Shown here in pieces: positions 21,461 to 32,651 of a DNA stretch of 64,000 nt. The position numbers were made by a program, and so were the translations under genes. The DNA comes from Datisca glomerata (lineage: Eukaryota > Streptophyta > Magnoliopsida > Cucurbitales > Datiscaceae), in contig QANY01009317.1 of assembly GCA_003255025.1 (NCBI GenBank), positions 62,001-126,000 of the forward strand, given 5' to 3'. The notes beneath the pieces were generated by a model. The model saw only the letters and a list, made by a program, of their open reading frames with translations. It made no database searches and had not been told where the DNA came from. Each line of letters begins with the position of its first letter. Positions within the stretch are counted from its first letter, which is position 1.

Positions 21461-22918
21461 TGAATGGGAAGCTTGTGAAGAGTGTTAACATCAGTAAAAT
21501 GACATGTCAATGCAGTAACCTCTTTGGTGCGTGGCAACAGTAGCTTATAGAGACCTCCTTTAAGCCTCCTTCTGAGAAGGACCTTTATGGTTGCCTTGTC
21601 CTTAACAAGACAGTGAGAAGAATGAAATTCAATAAAAAAGAGAGTTATCTTTAGTCAATTGAGAGACACTAATATGATTCTTTTTAAAACTAGGCACATT
21701 AATCATGGACTTAATCTTTAAGATAGTTGAAGTTTGAGGGATAGAGAGAGAAGAAGAACCAATATGAGTGATTTGAAGGGTCTTACCATCACCTACAATC
21801 ACCTTTTTTTGCCATTGTACTCTTGAGAAATATGGAAGTTGCTAAGATTTGAAGAAATGTGATGAGTTGCAGCACTATCTGCGTACCAACCTGCATCACT
21901 ATAATTGCCATCTAAACTTGCTACCATTGCAGTAGGAGAAAAATTGCTGTTCTGCGACTTGTTGGAGAAGGGCTTAGTTGGTGAATTGTTTTGTAGTTGA
22001 TAGCTTCTATCAAACCTGTTGTAACTAGTCAGTGCACCATGGCCAGTTCTACCACAAACTTAACAGGTAAGTCATCTTCCAAGCCTGCCTCATGTTCCCC
22101 TTCTTCCACCATTAAAATTGCCACGTCCACCTCCTTGGTTATTAAAGTTTCCTCCTCTTCCTCTACTAGTGTTGCCTCCATTACCACGACTAAAACCACC
22201 ATTTTTCTTTCCAGCAACATTTGCTGACATTGTGTATTTGACATCCAAACTATTTTTAGAATTGATTCTTTCAATTCTACACTCATGATTCATCAATAAT
22301 GTTTATACTTCTTCTAATGTAACTTCATCACTTCATGAGGTAACATTTGCCATGACAAAATCATATTCAACTCCCAAACCATTAAGAATATGAAGCATAA
22401 GATCTTGTGTGCTTACTGGATTTCCAGTAGCAGCCAAAGCATCACCTAGATTTCTCATCATCACAGTAATCTGCTATACTCATGTTACATTTCTTACTTG
22501 TTTGCATTGAATTCTTCAACTATAGCATTCTTGCGCTCGAGTGGCTGGAAAAACTTCTCTCCAATGCATTCCACAAATCTTTCGAATGACTGTATTGCAA
22601 GACTGTTCTGAGAAGAAAAATGCAACCAACTTAGTAGTAATTGGTCCTTCCTGATCCAAGTTACATATTTAGGGTTATTAGTACTATGAGGAAGTTTTTG
22701 TTGAGGCTTTTCCTCATTACCAAATAGAAAAGAATCTAAACCAATGACAATTACTGTTGGAACAATCTGTGATTTCCATAACATGAAGTTGTCCCTATCG
22801 AGCTTAATTAGAAGAGAAGAATTAAGCGTCGAGCTACAAGATTTTGAGAAGAAACTTTCATCACTTGAGTTACCTTCAGTACTGACATCTAAATCACCTA
22901 CCATAGCTCGAGAAGTTT
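21461..22918 (-). pseudogene. copia C gag and protease
   Basis: Gag opens near 22904 with DRDNFMLWKSQIVPTV (22494-22904), matching the N-terminal gag block KLxxxNYxxWKxQ. A Gly/Asn/Arg-rich tail (about 22090-22230) precedes a knuckle VCGRTGHGALTS (about 22010-22060) whose last Cys is Ser and whose first Cys pair is interrupted by a stop. Protease WYADSAATHHISSN lies at about 21860-21890; the catalytic Asp remains but the usual Gly after Ser is Ala, as in many Ale-type elements. Confidence 0.82.
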
Positions 22919-22938
22919 GTTCCTAAGATCTAATACCA

Positions 22939-23051
22939 AGTAAAGAAACATAAACAGGGGAGAACATAGTGTTTAGGGAAGAAGAAGAAAGAAATGGACT
23001 TGCGCAAACTACGTGAAAATTACGAAATTCTCATTATTTAACAATACTGAC

Positions 23052-23087
<36 letters not shown>

Positions 23088-23258
23088 NTAACTTAACAGA
23101 ATGTAAGTGAAATTAATAGCTCATTAACCAACTAATCAATACATAATTATTGCATGCTTAGCATGGTAATTACGCTTAATATCAAACCGAGTAGCCAACT
23201 GCCAAGCGGCTTTGTTACTGAGCTGACATCTTTATTAGCATGAAGACCATCCTTATCA
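22939..23258 (-). repeat. 5' LTR of copia C
   Basis: A 320-bp LTR, beginning on minus with TGATAAGGATGGTC at 23258 and ending CTTTACT at 22939, directly next to the primer-binding site. It contains a TA microsatellite (about 23052-23090) with one ambiguous base. It preserves the empty target site of the CACTA element (GGGAAGAAGAAGAAAGAAAT at 22976). Confidence 0.93.
23052..23090. repeat. (TA)n microsatellite with an undetermined base
   Basis: Near-perfect alternating TA run of about 38 bp inside the 5' LTR of copia C. Position 23088 is n, so length and sequence are uncertain. The 3' LTR has a shorter TA run at the equivalent place (about 18215-18226). Confidence 0.9.
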
Positions 23259-23263
23259 CCAAA

Positions 23264-24011
23264 TGCCTCATTTGTAGAGTGCCTTATATAAAATTTTCAC
23301 AGTTACTTCTTCTCACATGTGCAAGGTGTGAGAGAGGCCAAACACTAATTTGAGATACTGATTTGAGAATTGAGAATATCTCCCATTAGATTTCAAACTC
23401 ACAAGACAGTTGAGCTCTTATGAGTCGTCAGATTTAATCTGAATAGTTTAGATCTGGCTGAACTGTTAAATTGAAAAAAAAAATTTATAATTTTCCTAGT
23501 AGGTCAGATATGAGCCATGTGTTTAGATTTAAATAAACGACCCAGATAACTAGATCCGTTTGTCGATGGCCCAACGGTAGAGAACCTGCACCCCTAATTT
23601 GCTACATATACAATAGAGTAATGGTGAGCAAATTTGCACATCTTGAGGATTATAAATGGGGATATGTTGGGCTGTGGGGGGTGTATTTCAAAGTATTATA
23701 CTATTTAGATACAAGTCTTAATCTTATTTGTTCTATCCTTTGACAAAGTCACAGTAACCTTACTCCAATTGTCTAATGTCTCCCATTATTTCAGCAACTC
23801 TCCTCTCCTTCTCACCTACTTCAAACTTTGTTTATAATTTGCCACTCGCACCCCTCCCCGGCCACTTAGACGATAATACTATTATAAATAGCAGTATCGT
23901 TTATGTTCCCAAACCCCAAATTTTAATCACCAGTTGTGTGATGCTATATTGTTTCACAACAATGTTTTGTAATCCCACAATATCGTGACAAGGACCTTAT
24001 ATATTTTTTAG
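23264..24011. other. Non-coding stretch
   Basis: AT-rich DNA without convincing coding potential, repeat or RNA gene. Short ORFs such as 23776-23988 lack motifs. Confidence 0.5.
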
Positions 24012-24217
24012 GAGCAGATCCTCTCCTATTCTCAGAACAGGAGAGGATTATCTTTTACCCAAACCGTCCGTTCTTACAATGGGAGAGAAGAAAAAAGAAA
24101 AAGAAAAAAAATATGTCATAGAAAATAAAAATAAAAAGAGAAGATCTGACTCTTTTTAAAACAGACGGTCCAGGATTATACAAACATAACCTTCTTAATA
24201 GGAGGGGATCTGGGTTC
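24012..24217. repeat. MITE-like fold-back element
   Basis: Imperfect terminal inverted repeats: left CAGATCCTCTCCTATT (24015-24030), right AATAGGAGGGGATCTGGG (24197-24214). A second inner pair, ACCGTCCGTT near 24063 and AACAGACGGT near 24160, extends the fold. A purine-rich centre (24080-24140) forms the loop. About 200 bp with no coding content, consistent with a MITE, but I could not fix a target duplication or superfamily. Confidence 0.6.
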
Positions 24218-25985
24218 ATATCCTTTCTAGATAAAATGAATAATTAAGAATTTGATTAGACCCATACGAGACTTATGGTGAATTCAAATTCTTAAGATAT
24301 TTAGAAATAAATTTGTTTTTTTTAATTTTTTTCCTAACAACTCATTTTCAAATTGCTAACTAAATGTGATCTTAAAATCAGTATGAGTTCTTTTCTAGGC
24401 CTAAATCCTCAATAATAGGACAATTTAAATACTTTCGGCCGATTGAATTGGGAATTTATTTAGTCATTTCATGTCAAAATCCTATTCAACAATTGTGTGT
24501 TGAATAGAAGTAACAATTCAATCTATATAAGTTACAATGACAAACATCATTTTTTTTCTTTTTTTAGAAATCTCCAATAGCATTGATTGCTCAAACATTT
24601 CAATGACATGGTTAATTGTATTATGTCCACCTTCTATTAATTTCTTAGAATCAATCTATACTAAATATCACACAATATTACATACACCTTAATCCACAAC
24701 GTCAAAATGATCTATTACCAAATTGTACAAATCATCTTTCAAATATGTTAAGAAACTCTAGTATTGTGTTTTATTTAGTTCTTGTACTGAAATGTGTGTT
24801 ATTTGATCTTACATATAATTGATAAGTTAGGCATTCCCACCAACTAAGCAAATTCAGTATTTTTTTGTCACGACCAACTTAAGCTAAATTTACATTAAAG
24901 TTTTTAAAAAAATCATTATCTAGAATTTTATTATAATATGGAGCACATATTATGCCTAAAAAATTCAAATTTAGTCAAGTTCATCTCATTTAAGTCTAAA
25001 AAAATCTCATTGAGTCTTTTTTAATCTGAATGGTACAAGAAGTACCTAAAATGATCACAACACTCTAAATCTCTTATCTCAAATGCGTATTGGGTGTCAT
25101 AAGTCAGTTCGAGTACATGTTATGCTTAAAAAATTCAAGTTTAACCAAGTTTATCTCATTTGAGCTCAAACACGTCTCATTAAGTCTTTTTGACTTCGTA
25201 TGACATTAGAAACAACTAAAATGATCACAATACTATAATTTCTTATATCAAGCGTGTATTGGGTATCAAAATCTGATCAATTATCTTGCATGCAAACAAA
25301 ATATGTGTAAAAAATTTGCAATAGTTTTTTGACGGAGGGAACCAAATAAAAACTTTCAACTACTAGAATTGTAGAAACTAAAAAAGAATACAATTCAATA
25401 GGAGGACCTAGGAAAATGGATATAGGATTAATTATTACAACGCATCTAATTAATTCCACCAATATTAAGACTAATCAAAACCAAACACATAGAAAAACAA
25501 AAACAGATTAAAATTGTCATCTAGTAAACCTGTTTTTTCTCCTTGGGTGGCTGCATATGTCAATTGATATCTTCATTAAAATTGGAAATTCGACAAAAAA
25601 AATAGAATTATCATTTATGTAACATACCACAATTGACTAAACAGTGGCTTGTCCTAACATAGTATATGTAATGATTAATCAACATAAGTTGCTGAAATTT
25701 GTTTGTTATTGTAAGTCGACATGGAGAAATGAAACTTTAATTTAAAAAAAAATGATGGTGTGTTCTAGCTATCAACTTTCAATTATTCTGTTTTGTAAAA
25801 AACTTTGGTAGTTGGAAGTCATTCGTGATACGAATTAAATGAGTTAAATTTAGACAACCCATTTGATAAGTTCTACACATCTAACTAAAGCTAGCATGCG
25901 TTGAAGACATGCATCTTTTTGCAATGGATAAAATGACTTGACCATCTGATAAATGCAATTTCAAATTCGGCATTTTTGAGACAAG
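24218..25985. other. Non-coding AT-rich stretch containing the 170-bp duplication
   Basis: Apart from the tandem duplication at 24941-25280, I see no gene, RNA or clear element. Small ORFs are chance openings. Confidence 0.5.
24941..25280. repeat. Tandem duplication, two 170-bp units
   Basis: Unit 1 begins GAGCACATATTATGCCTAAA at 24941, unit 2 GAGTACATGTTATGCTTAAA at 25111. Further shared blocks run through each unit (AAAATGATCACAA, GTGTATTGGG/GCGTATTGGG). The copies have diverged by many substitutions, so the duplication is old. Confidence 0.85.
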
Positions 25986-25996
25986 AGGTAAAGAGA

Positions 25997-26115
25997 CAAG
26001 TTGAGTTGCGTAGTTGATTAAACTTTCACACTCATACTTTAAAGGTCATGGATTCAAGTCATATTTCATCATTATCCTTAAAATTTATAATGTAACTTTG
26101 ATAAAAAAAAACATA
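25997..26115 (+). mobile_element. tRNA-related SINE, copy A, target duplication AGGTAAAGAGA
   Basis: A 119-bp insert flanked by an exact 11-bp duplication (25986-25996 and 26116-26126). It starts CAAGTTGAGTTGCGTAG, with box A-like sequence GCGTAGTTGATTAAAC, and has a box B-like GGATTCAAGTC (26051-26061) resembling GGTTCRANNCC. It ends in an A-rich tail (about 26103-26111). A homologous copy lies at 42902-43016 on minus. Small size, internal Pol III-like boxes, 3' A-tail and long duplication are the SINE signature. It has no coding capacity and would have needed LINE machinery to move. Confidence 0.85.
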
Positions 26116-26126
26116 AGGTAAAGAGA

Positions 26127-27158
26127 GTGAAACTTTTGATCTCTTAGATACGAGCATAGTGTTTTGTTTATCTATCATTTGCATTTACTTATCGTGTCAA
26201 ATTCTTATTAAGGTTGCTAATGCTTAGCTTATTCAGAAATCCTAGCATATAAGTCATTTTCATGGTACTAAGTTAAAAAATAGTTTAAAAAATATAATAG
26301 TCGATAAATAGCCATTTTTTAGTTGGTGTGATTTTGAAAAATTATTAGTTGTCTAAAATGTCCTTATCTTATCCATTATCAATTTGTTTTATTTAAGTGT
26401 GAAATTTGTTGACATATCTCGATTTTAGAGATTTTCGTAAAAATTTTGTTTGTGATTTTAATTCATTTTCCCCAAATTCTCTCCCAAACTTTATGCCTAG
26501 TTTTTCTTTTACATATTCTTTAATATTTTTTCGATTATATACTTTCTCTCTAAATTACCTATTAAAAAATAATTATTAAAATACGTTTTTAAAAAATTAG
26601 TATGTTATATTTCTTTTTTCATAAAATTAATTTAGTCGTGTAAATTTATTGATCACAATTAAAATATGACTTTAAAAAAATATTTGATACTTTTTTAGAT
26701 ATTTCATTTATCTAATTATCTATTTAAAAATAATCTTTAAAATATTCCATAAATTTAAGAGTAGTCATATGAATTATTGGTGATCGCATATTTTAAAATT
26801 AATTTCAAATATTTGATTTGTTGATATTAATTCTAAAATTAAAAAAAACTGAGTAGAAACATGAGATAGAGATATTGTAGACAAATCATAAAAGTTTACA
26901 ACTAAATTAACTAGAAAATAGACATTTATCTATTTTAATTTTTTTTAAGTTAATTTATAACTTATTATAATAAAGTGACTTATATATACCATTTTCCCTA
27001 ACTTATTTGGTAGGAAAAAAAAAAGCTGTAAGGTCTTCTGAGGCCCAATTTAAATGGAATTCCCCCCTTTTCATTCTGTATGCCTCGTCTGAGCCCAATT
27101 TCTGAGCGTATTTATGTGTCAAGAAGATAAAAAGAATAAAATTTGAAACATGACTTTT
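26127..27158. other. Non-coding AT-rich stretch
   Basis: Very AT-rich with many T- and A-runs. No gene, repeat or RNA recognised. This forms the upstream border of the gene island. Confidence 0.5.
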
Positions 27159-27231
27159 TGGCGTCACCTGGAGTCGACGCAGTGATCTTGAGTTGTTTGA
27201 CTGAAGTGATAACCAACTACACGACGACAGC
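27159..27231 (-). pseudogene. tRNA-Val(AAC)-like pseudogene
   Basis: On minus, 73 nt keep the D-arm GTGTAGTTGGTTATCAC of plant tRNA-Val exactly, and the start TCAGT of the anticodon stem. The anticodon loop reads CAAACAA, so AAC is present but the invariant U33 is A. The T-arm is broken (GTCGAC instead of TTCGA with paired flanks), and acceptor pair 2 is C:C. It ends GACGCCA, and no T-tract follows on minus. It was recognised by likeness to the plant tRNA-Val sequence; I judge it non-functional. Confidence 0.7.
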
Positions 27232-27346
27232 TCACGTGATATGTTTTGTGTGCAAGGCAAACACAACAGTGTTGTGGCTCAAACACTAGATCGAAGAATT
27301 GAGATTACCAATTAATGAACTAGTCTTCAAACAAGAAACATATAAA

Positions 27347-27363
27347 GCTGGAGTAGCTCAGTT

Positions 27364-27396
<33 letters not shown>

Positions 27397-27420
27397 AAGG
27401 TTCAACCCCTTCCTCTAGCG
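27347..27420 (+). tRNA. tRNA-Asn(GTT)
   Basis: A 74-nt nuclear tRNA without intron. Acceptor stem GCTGGAG/CTCTAGC pairs fully with one G-U; D-arm GCTC...GAGC; anticodon stem TGTGG/CCACA with anticodon GTT at 27381-27383; T-arm GAAGG/CCTTC with loop TTCAACC, matching box B. Box A is TAGCTCAGTTGG. A T6 Pol III terminator lies at 27429-27434. The sequence agrees closely with the plant tRNA-Asn consensus, with compensated changes in the T-stem, so it is probably functional. It lies 145 bp upstream of the DCC gene on the same strand. Confidence 0.97.
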
Positions 27421-27565
27421 TTTGAAAGTTTTTTCAATGGGCCGTTCTCACAGGCCCATCTCAAACTGTTCCAAGTGTGTGCTCTGCTTGTATTGTACAC
27501 CAAGAAGGTACCCATCCCTCCCCTAATTTCTTCTTCTTCTTTTCCCAACAGAACGGTCACCAAAA

Positions 27566-29014
27566 ATGTTTACAACGAAGCTCTTGGCTAAAGGGTCTCC
27601 ACGCCTATTTACGTCAAGTGCAAGAGCCATCTCATTTGCTTCTTCTTCATCTTCTCGTCTTCTTCCGTTTCATTTCTCTTTTTCTTCACAATGTTCCTCA
27701 GCTGTACCGGCTCCACCGTCTTCGACCGGTACCGTTTCGAACACTGCAGCTGGTGTTGCCGACGTTTCTGGAGAGGAGGAGGAGGACGAGTTGATCTACT
27801 CCGACTCTCCTGCTACTGCTGCTGCAACTGTTTCGGCTATTAATCCGGCTATACCGACTCTCCTCCAGCCACGTGTTGTTGTCTATGATGGGGTCTGCCA
27901 TATTTGCCACGGCGGTATGTGTTTGTCCTTTTAAATGTTAGAGCTACTATTTTAGATTGTTAGGGTTTCGTCTTGTCTTCTTTTCTCGTTCAAAATATGG
28001 CGTTGTCCCTCTCACTGTTTCTCATATATTCTATTACATTTGAGTTTCCTTTAGATTTTGGCTTTTTTTCATTTTCGTTTAAGGTTGTTTCATTTGTAGC
28101 GTGATTCTCAATTTTAAATGACATAGAATGCATGAAACATTTTCTCGCACGTCTGTTGTACTGAAATGTTTCACTAGATGTTTGATTGAAGAACTACTCT
28201 TTGCCCTGTCGCAATAACATTACAATATAAGATTTGCAAGCTCAGTTTCACACATTATTCAGTTTTCTCTGTATTTTTTTCCCGAATCCATCTAGAGAGA
28301 TTTTGGGAAGAACCAGTAACCAATTGTCCATTATCCCCATAGTCCTTTAAACCTCGCAGGAGTGAAGTGGATAATCAAAGTTGACAAGTATAGGAAGATC
28401 AAGTTTTGCTGCCTTCAATCAAAGGCTGCTGAACCGTACTTGAGACTGTGCGGTCTTGACAGAGAGGATGTTCTCCGTCGCTTTTTGTTTGTTGAAGGAC
28501 CCGGCTTATACCACCAAGCTTCCACTGGTTAGAGCTCTTAATTATCCTTGATATTTTCTTATTTGCCTTGAAATGGTAATAAACCAAGTTATCAGATTCA
28601 GAATGGTCTTTGGTTAAGTATAACAGTATTGCTTAGTCGTCCAAACTTTTGAGCATTTTCAAGTAGGACAAATTTTATAGTATTTATGCAGGTTATGATG
28701 CTTAGACAATTAGTTTTGATAGTATATTTTGCCAACCAATTGCAAGATGACTGTAAGTTCTAACTTGCAAAGACATTTAATTTGTTGCAGCTGCTCTGAG
28801 AGTAGTCTCATACTTACCACTTCCTTACTCGGCTTTAAGTTCATTCTTAATAATCCCACCTCCCCTTAGAGATACAGTCTACGACTATGTCGCTAGGAGA
28901 CGCTATGACTGGTTTGGAAAGGCTAAAGAGTGTTTGGTTTTGCAAGAGAAAGAGTTGCTCGAGCGCTTCATTGACAGAGAAGAAATGATGGACGAGAGTC
29001 AATCAGATACATAA
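27566..29014 (+). CDS. DCC-family (DUF393) putative thiol-disulfide oxidoreductase, three exons, probably organelle-targeted
   Basis: Exons 27566-27914, 28360-28527 and 28791-29014 join in frame (349+168+224 nt) into 246 residues plus stop; all introns are GT-AG. The N-terminus (residues 1-60) is rich in Ser, Arg and Ala with almost no acids, as in plastid or mitochondrial transit peptides. An acidic stretch EEEEDE (70-75) follows. The DUF393 signature YDGVCHICHGG starts at residue 107, giving the D-x-x-C-x-x-C motif (D108, C111, C114) that names the DCC family. Conserved blocks FCCLQSKAAEPYL, STAALRVVSYLPLPYS and RRYDWFGK follow; the last two continue across the exon junction and are typical of plant members. 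A thioredoxin-like redox role is inferred from the motif; the substrate is unknown. The start was chosen because it opens the transit-like region; earlier ATGs are out of frame or in the tRNA. Confidence 0.93.
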
Positions 29015-29767
29015 AGTTTCTTTCTTACATTATCATACATATTCACAGGTTTCTCAGATGGGAAGATAAATTTGTAAATGCAGGTACAAGGAAGGAATGG
29101 CTTTCTTTCAATTTTGAAGTAAATTACTTGATATTTTGCCACTTCACCCAAAGTCAGCTTTCGTTTAGGGAAACATTGAGATTAAGAATGCACCAATGAG
29201 ATTTTGTTATTCTAATGACTGAACAGACATCATATTATACTGTTCAATGTACATACTTTCTGTAGTTTGGTTTTGTGTTCTAATGCTGAACGACATGTCT
29301 CTCTTGTATAATGTAAACTGGACGTGTTCTCTTTTTCATGGACATTGTGATACAGTTAGAATGTTTAGGTGATGACGACATATCAGGAAAGAAGGATATA
29401 CAGCAATTAATGAAAATGAATTTAGCCATAGTTGTGCAGCTAACTAAAATGATACGAAAATTCAACATGAAACTTAAACCGGAGAACAAACGAGATCATT
29501 AAAGAAACATCTAAAACTTAAACTGATTTGCTTCAATTTGTCTGTCTCTAAGTTCTAACATCTACTACAGGTAATATGCTTGTTCTTCTCATAATACATA
29601 CTTGGTTACACATCTCTCTCCCTAGATTACATGCACAGACCCCTCATATCTCCATCATTTTGGGAATCAATATAACACAAAAAGAATCAATCAAAACAGC
29701 TCAATAATCCCCTGAACTAATTTAGCTCTCACAGGATCAATATAATAATATGAGGATATAGGCTTAG
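29015..29767. other. Convergent intergenic region (3' UTRs)
   Basis: Between the stop of the plus gene (29014) and the stop of the minus gene (29768). It probably holds both 3' UTRs. No separate gene is visible. Confidence 0.6.
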
Positions 29768-30772
29768 TTATTCATCACCAGTCCACTCTTTCCAATCCTT
29801 GTCAACATGATCTTGTGCCCATTTAATGGCCGCCCGTGCTGCTTGTGATCCTCCTGGTAATCCTCGTTCGTTCAAAGTATCAGCCATGTCGATGAAAGGT
29901 ATCACCAACAGTGTCCCAGGACCACCGTACTCCAAGTGTAAGAAATTGCTGAATATCTGTTAAACGACATCAGAAGAACCACATCCAGTAAATAAGAACA
30001 TAAATGGACTATAATTGGCCTCGAATAAAAACACCATACATCTTGTCTGTTCATGAACCAGTATCAATGAATGTTGTATTGTTATCCTCAATCGCTAGTG
30101 TTTCTCTATATGATAAACACAAAAAGGTATGAACAAGGACAAGTACACTAGATTTCATAGCATTGTATTCTATTCTTACCAAGTTCTCTCAAATTTTGTG
30201 CCATAATTGATAGAATTGCCACCATGGAAAACCTGTGCAGGGATTCCTTCATCCCAAATCGAAGAGAATCTACTATGATTAAGAGAAATAAATACCTCCG
30301 TGCAGATTCGGACGACTTCTTCAACTGCGTCTCCATAAATATCTTTCTTACAGAGCTTCTTTATGAGATGGGTCCTGAATTTCTCCGTCTCCTGAAAATA
30401 AAGAAAAATTAGAGAAAAATAAGAAACACCACACCAAGAATCAGAGACTGAATATTCAAAATTGTAGAAAAAAATGTGAATCGAGGAAGAGAAATATACA
30501 GAATCAGCAAATTCAGGGATAGGGTCTGGAAATTTGTACTCAGCTGCTCTACATATCTGCTTGGTGAAGGAGGAAGACTGTGGAAATGGAAATTTCTGAG
30601 GGTTTTCGGTTATTGAAGGATATGTGGAGGGATATTTGAATTTTATAGTGGTAGAGCGACTGTATGAGTAGCAGCACAATGAAACCAAACTAGCGGATGA
30701 GGAGGAAGAGGTGGAAGAAGCGAAGAGGGAAGGGCTAAGATGGAAAAACGAGGCTCTACAACAAGTCATCAT
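29768..30772 (-). CDS. Conserved plant protein of unknown function, probably plastid-targeted, three exons
   Basis: Exons 30772-30500, 30391-30296 and 29956-29768 join in phase 0 (273+96+189 nt) into 185 residues plus stop. All introns are GT-AG. Residues 1-45 are Ser/Ala-rich with few acids (SSTSSSSSASL), as in a chloroplast transit peptide. The mature part includes FPDPIPEFADSETEKF, KKDIYGDAVEEVVRIC, TEIFSNFLHLEYGGPGT, FIDMADTLNERGLPGG and WAQDHVDKDWKEW. No catalytic motif, membrane segment or repeat stands out; Trp, Gly and charged residues near the C-terminus look conserved-protein-like. The first of two adjacent Met codons was taken; a 3-codon upstream ORF overlaps it. Convergent with the DCC gene. 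I do not assign a function. Confidence 0.88.
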
Positions 30773-31819
30773 TGTACCATGCTCTATCTCTTTCGTCTGT
30801 TCTTCAGTGTTTCAGACAGGGTTTTATACTGCAGGGTTTATGGATAACAACCTCAGTGGGCCGGTTCGGCCAGTTTTCTTCTTCTTTTGAACGATTGTTT
30901 TTTTTCTTTTTTAAAAAAGAACAAATGATATTATTAATTTGATAGGTCATTCAATTAGTAGGTAGTCAATATGATATGCTTACTCACCAGAGTTGGTCGG
31001 GTTGGTAATGAGAGATACATAATTTCTTTGTCAATCGGGCTTTGATTACGCTGAAGAGCACTTTGTGAGTTTAATAACTCTTAATGTATCAGGCTGATAT
31101 GAGATAATGCACTTCTTAAGATCGTTAGACGAGAGAACAGTCAAGGTGCATGTAAGTTGGTTCGGGCACCCTGATCATTAACAAAGATGATATGCTTTAC
31201 TTGTGTTGTATTTATCTCATGTTGGATAATATCTACCTCATTTATATTGCATGTAACTCATTTGTGTCATAACTTGATATCACATCCTTAATGGTATATT
31301 AGATGGACCCATTAATCAAAAGAAAAAAATCTTCGTATAAGAATGAATAGGATGCCAGTGGGTGAGTTTGAGTAGGTTATGAGTTTATCCATCACATATC
31401 CATGTTTTTACGCAAATAACTATTACAAAATGATGTGCAGTACAACGTAAAAAAGTATTATAAAAAAAACTCAGGAAAAAGTAAAGTCACTTAAGGAATT
31501 GATTTAAAGGTAACAACTAGTAAAACCTCTAATAATTTCAAAGGACATTACTACTCGTCACTCGAAGGCCCAAATTTGTTTGCACTATTCTCCTATATAA
31601 TCCTATTGTAATTTTCTTGTAAGAGTTATCATGTTGTTTTGAAATAATCATTAAATTATGATGCAATCCAAATTTGTAATCTTTTGAGATAAATATTTTC
31701 CTTCTCAATAAGATTACAAATCACTCAAGAGAAAGAGGAAAAACCTACTCTCTCTAATATGTGTTATTCTTATTTAAAGGCTTCAAACGCTATTTTGAAA
31801 GGGAAAGCTAGAGTAGAAT
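30773..31819. other. Intergenic region upstream of the minus-strand gene
   Basis: The first 150 bp, near 30780-30900, are GC-richer and should contain the promoter and 5' UTR of the 30772-29768 gene; I see no clear TATA box. The rest is AT-rich without recognisable features. Confidence 0.5.
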
Positions 31820-32123
31820 ATTAATAAATTTGCCTAGCCTTCGCCAAGAAGTGCTAGTCGTCCCTTTCCTCGTTTCTTGTTTTCTACTTCGTTCCCATTT
31901 TTTGGTTATTTATCCTATTCTGGTGTTATCTTTTCAAATCTATCTTATATCCTCCCTCTGTTCTTTTAGAGTTTACTGTGTGGTTTTTATCCATCAATTT
32001 TATCCCCTTTCGTTTGAGTTTTTGACAGAAATCTCATTTTGTCAAAGTTGTTTGTACTTTATCATTTTTCATTTCATTCTCCTTTCTTGTTTTCATTTTG
32101 TGATTTCGTTTTCTATTATAGAT

Positions 32124-32651
32124 TATGCAAATGGTGACTTAAGTTAGTATTTCACTAGCTTTGACAAAAACAACTTTGACAGTTACTGATTATCACCAAG
32201 TCAGTGAGGTAGAATCCAAACTGCTAAAATCTAGTATTCTAACTACCTCAGCATCAACACATATATAAATCCATTTATGACCAGAATCCAGGATGCATTT
32301 TTATTCTGATCTCAGATAAGCAAGAAAGAAGGCATAAGAAGCAAGAATAGAAAAATGATAAATCTGTAACTCAAAGGAAGCAACGATGAAGGTCTATTAC
32401 CTGAGATTCGAAGCTAAGTGAGGGAGAGTTTGTATTCTGTACTTTCTGTATACTTGAGCCTTTGTATTTCTTTGTCATCGGTTGGACTCCAAAGCTAATA
32501 GATTGCCCTCTCCGGCAACCGGATGTAAGTTCCCCTTTTCTGGAATCAAACCAGTATAAGTGCTTTGTGTATTCTTCACTTCTCTTCTTCTTCTCCATTT
32601 GCATGTTGATTAATCTGCACAGTAAACCCTCGGTTAGGCTATATTTCATAA
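32124..32651 (+). repeat. 5' LTR of copia D
   Basis: 528 bp, homologous throughout to 36789-37322. It contains ACACATATATAAAT, a TATA-like promoter box, at about 32256-32272, and ends CATAA just before the primer-binding region. Confidence 0.92.

Larger units (their letters stand above)
12573..23258 (-). mobile_element. Complete Ty1/copia element C (Ale/Retrofit-like), target duplication CCAAA, carrying a nested CACTA element
   Basis: Minus-strand element bounded by two LTRs (22939-23258, and 12573-12622 continued at 18154-18416) and flanked by identical 5-bp duplications CCAAA at 12568-12572 and 23259-23263. The primer-binding site TGGTATTAGATC (minus, from 22938) resembles the complement of the initiator tRNA-Met 3' end. 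The polypurine tract GAGGGGGGA precedes the 3' LTR start at 18416. Without the 5.5 kb CACTA insertion it is about 5.1 kb, a normal copia length. Stops and frameshifts in gag-pol show it is inactive. Confidence 0.93.

Noticed and set aside
27373..27591. Plus ORF starting inside the tRNA-Asn gene
   Set aside because: Overlaps the tRNA and is out of frame with the DCC protein.
30179..30233. Possible extra exon in the minus-strand gene (VFHGGNSINYG after an AG)
   Set aside because: Joining 30296 directly to 29956 gives phase 0 and a coherent CTEIFSNFLHLEYGG; the extra exon would break this block.
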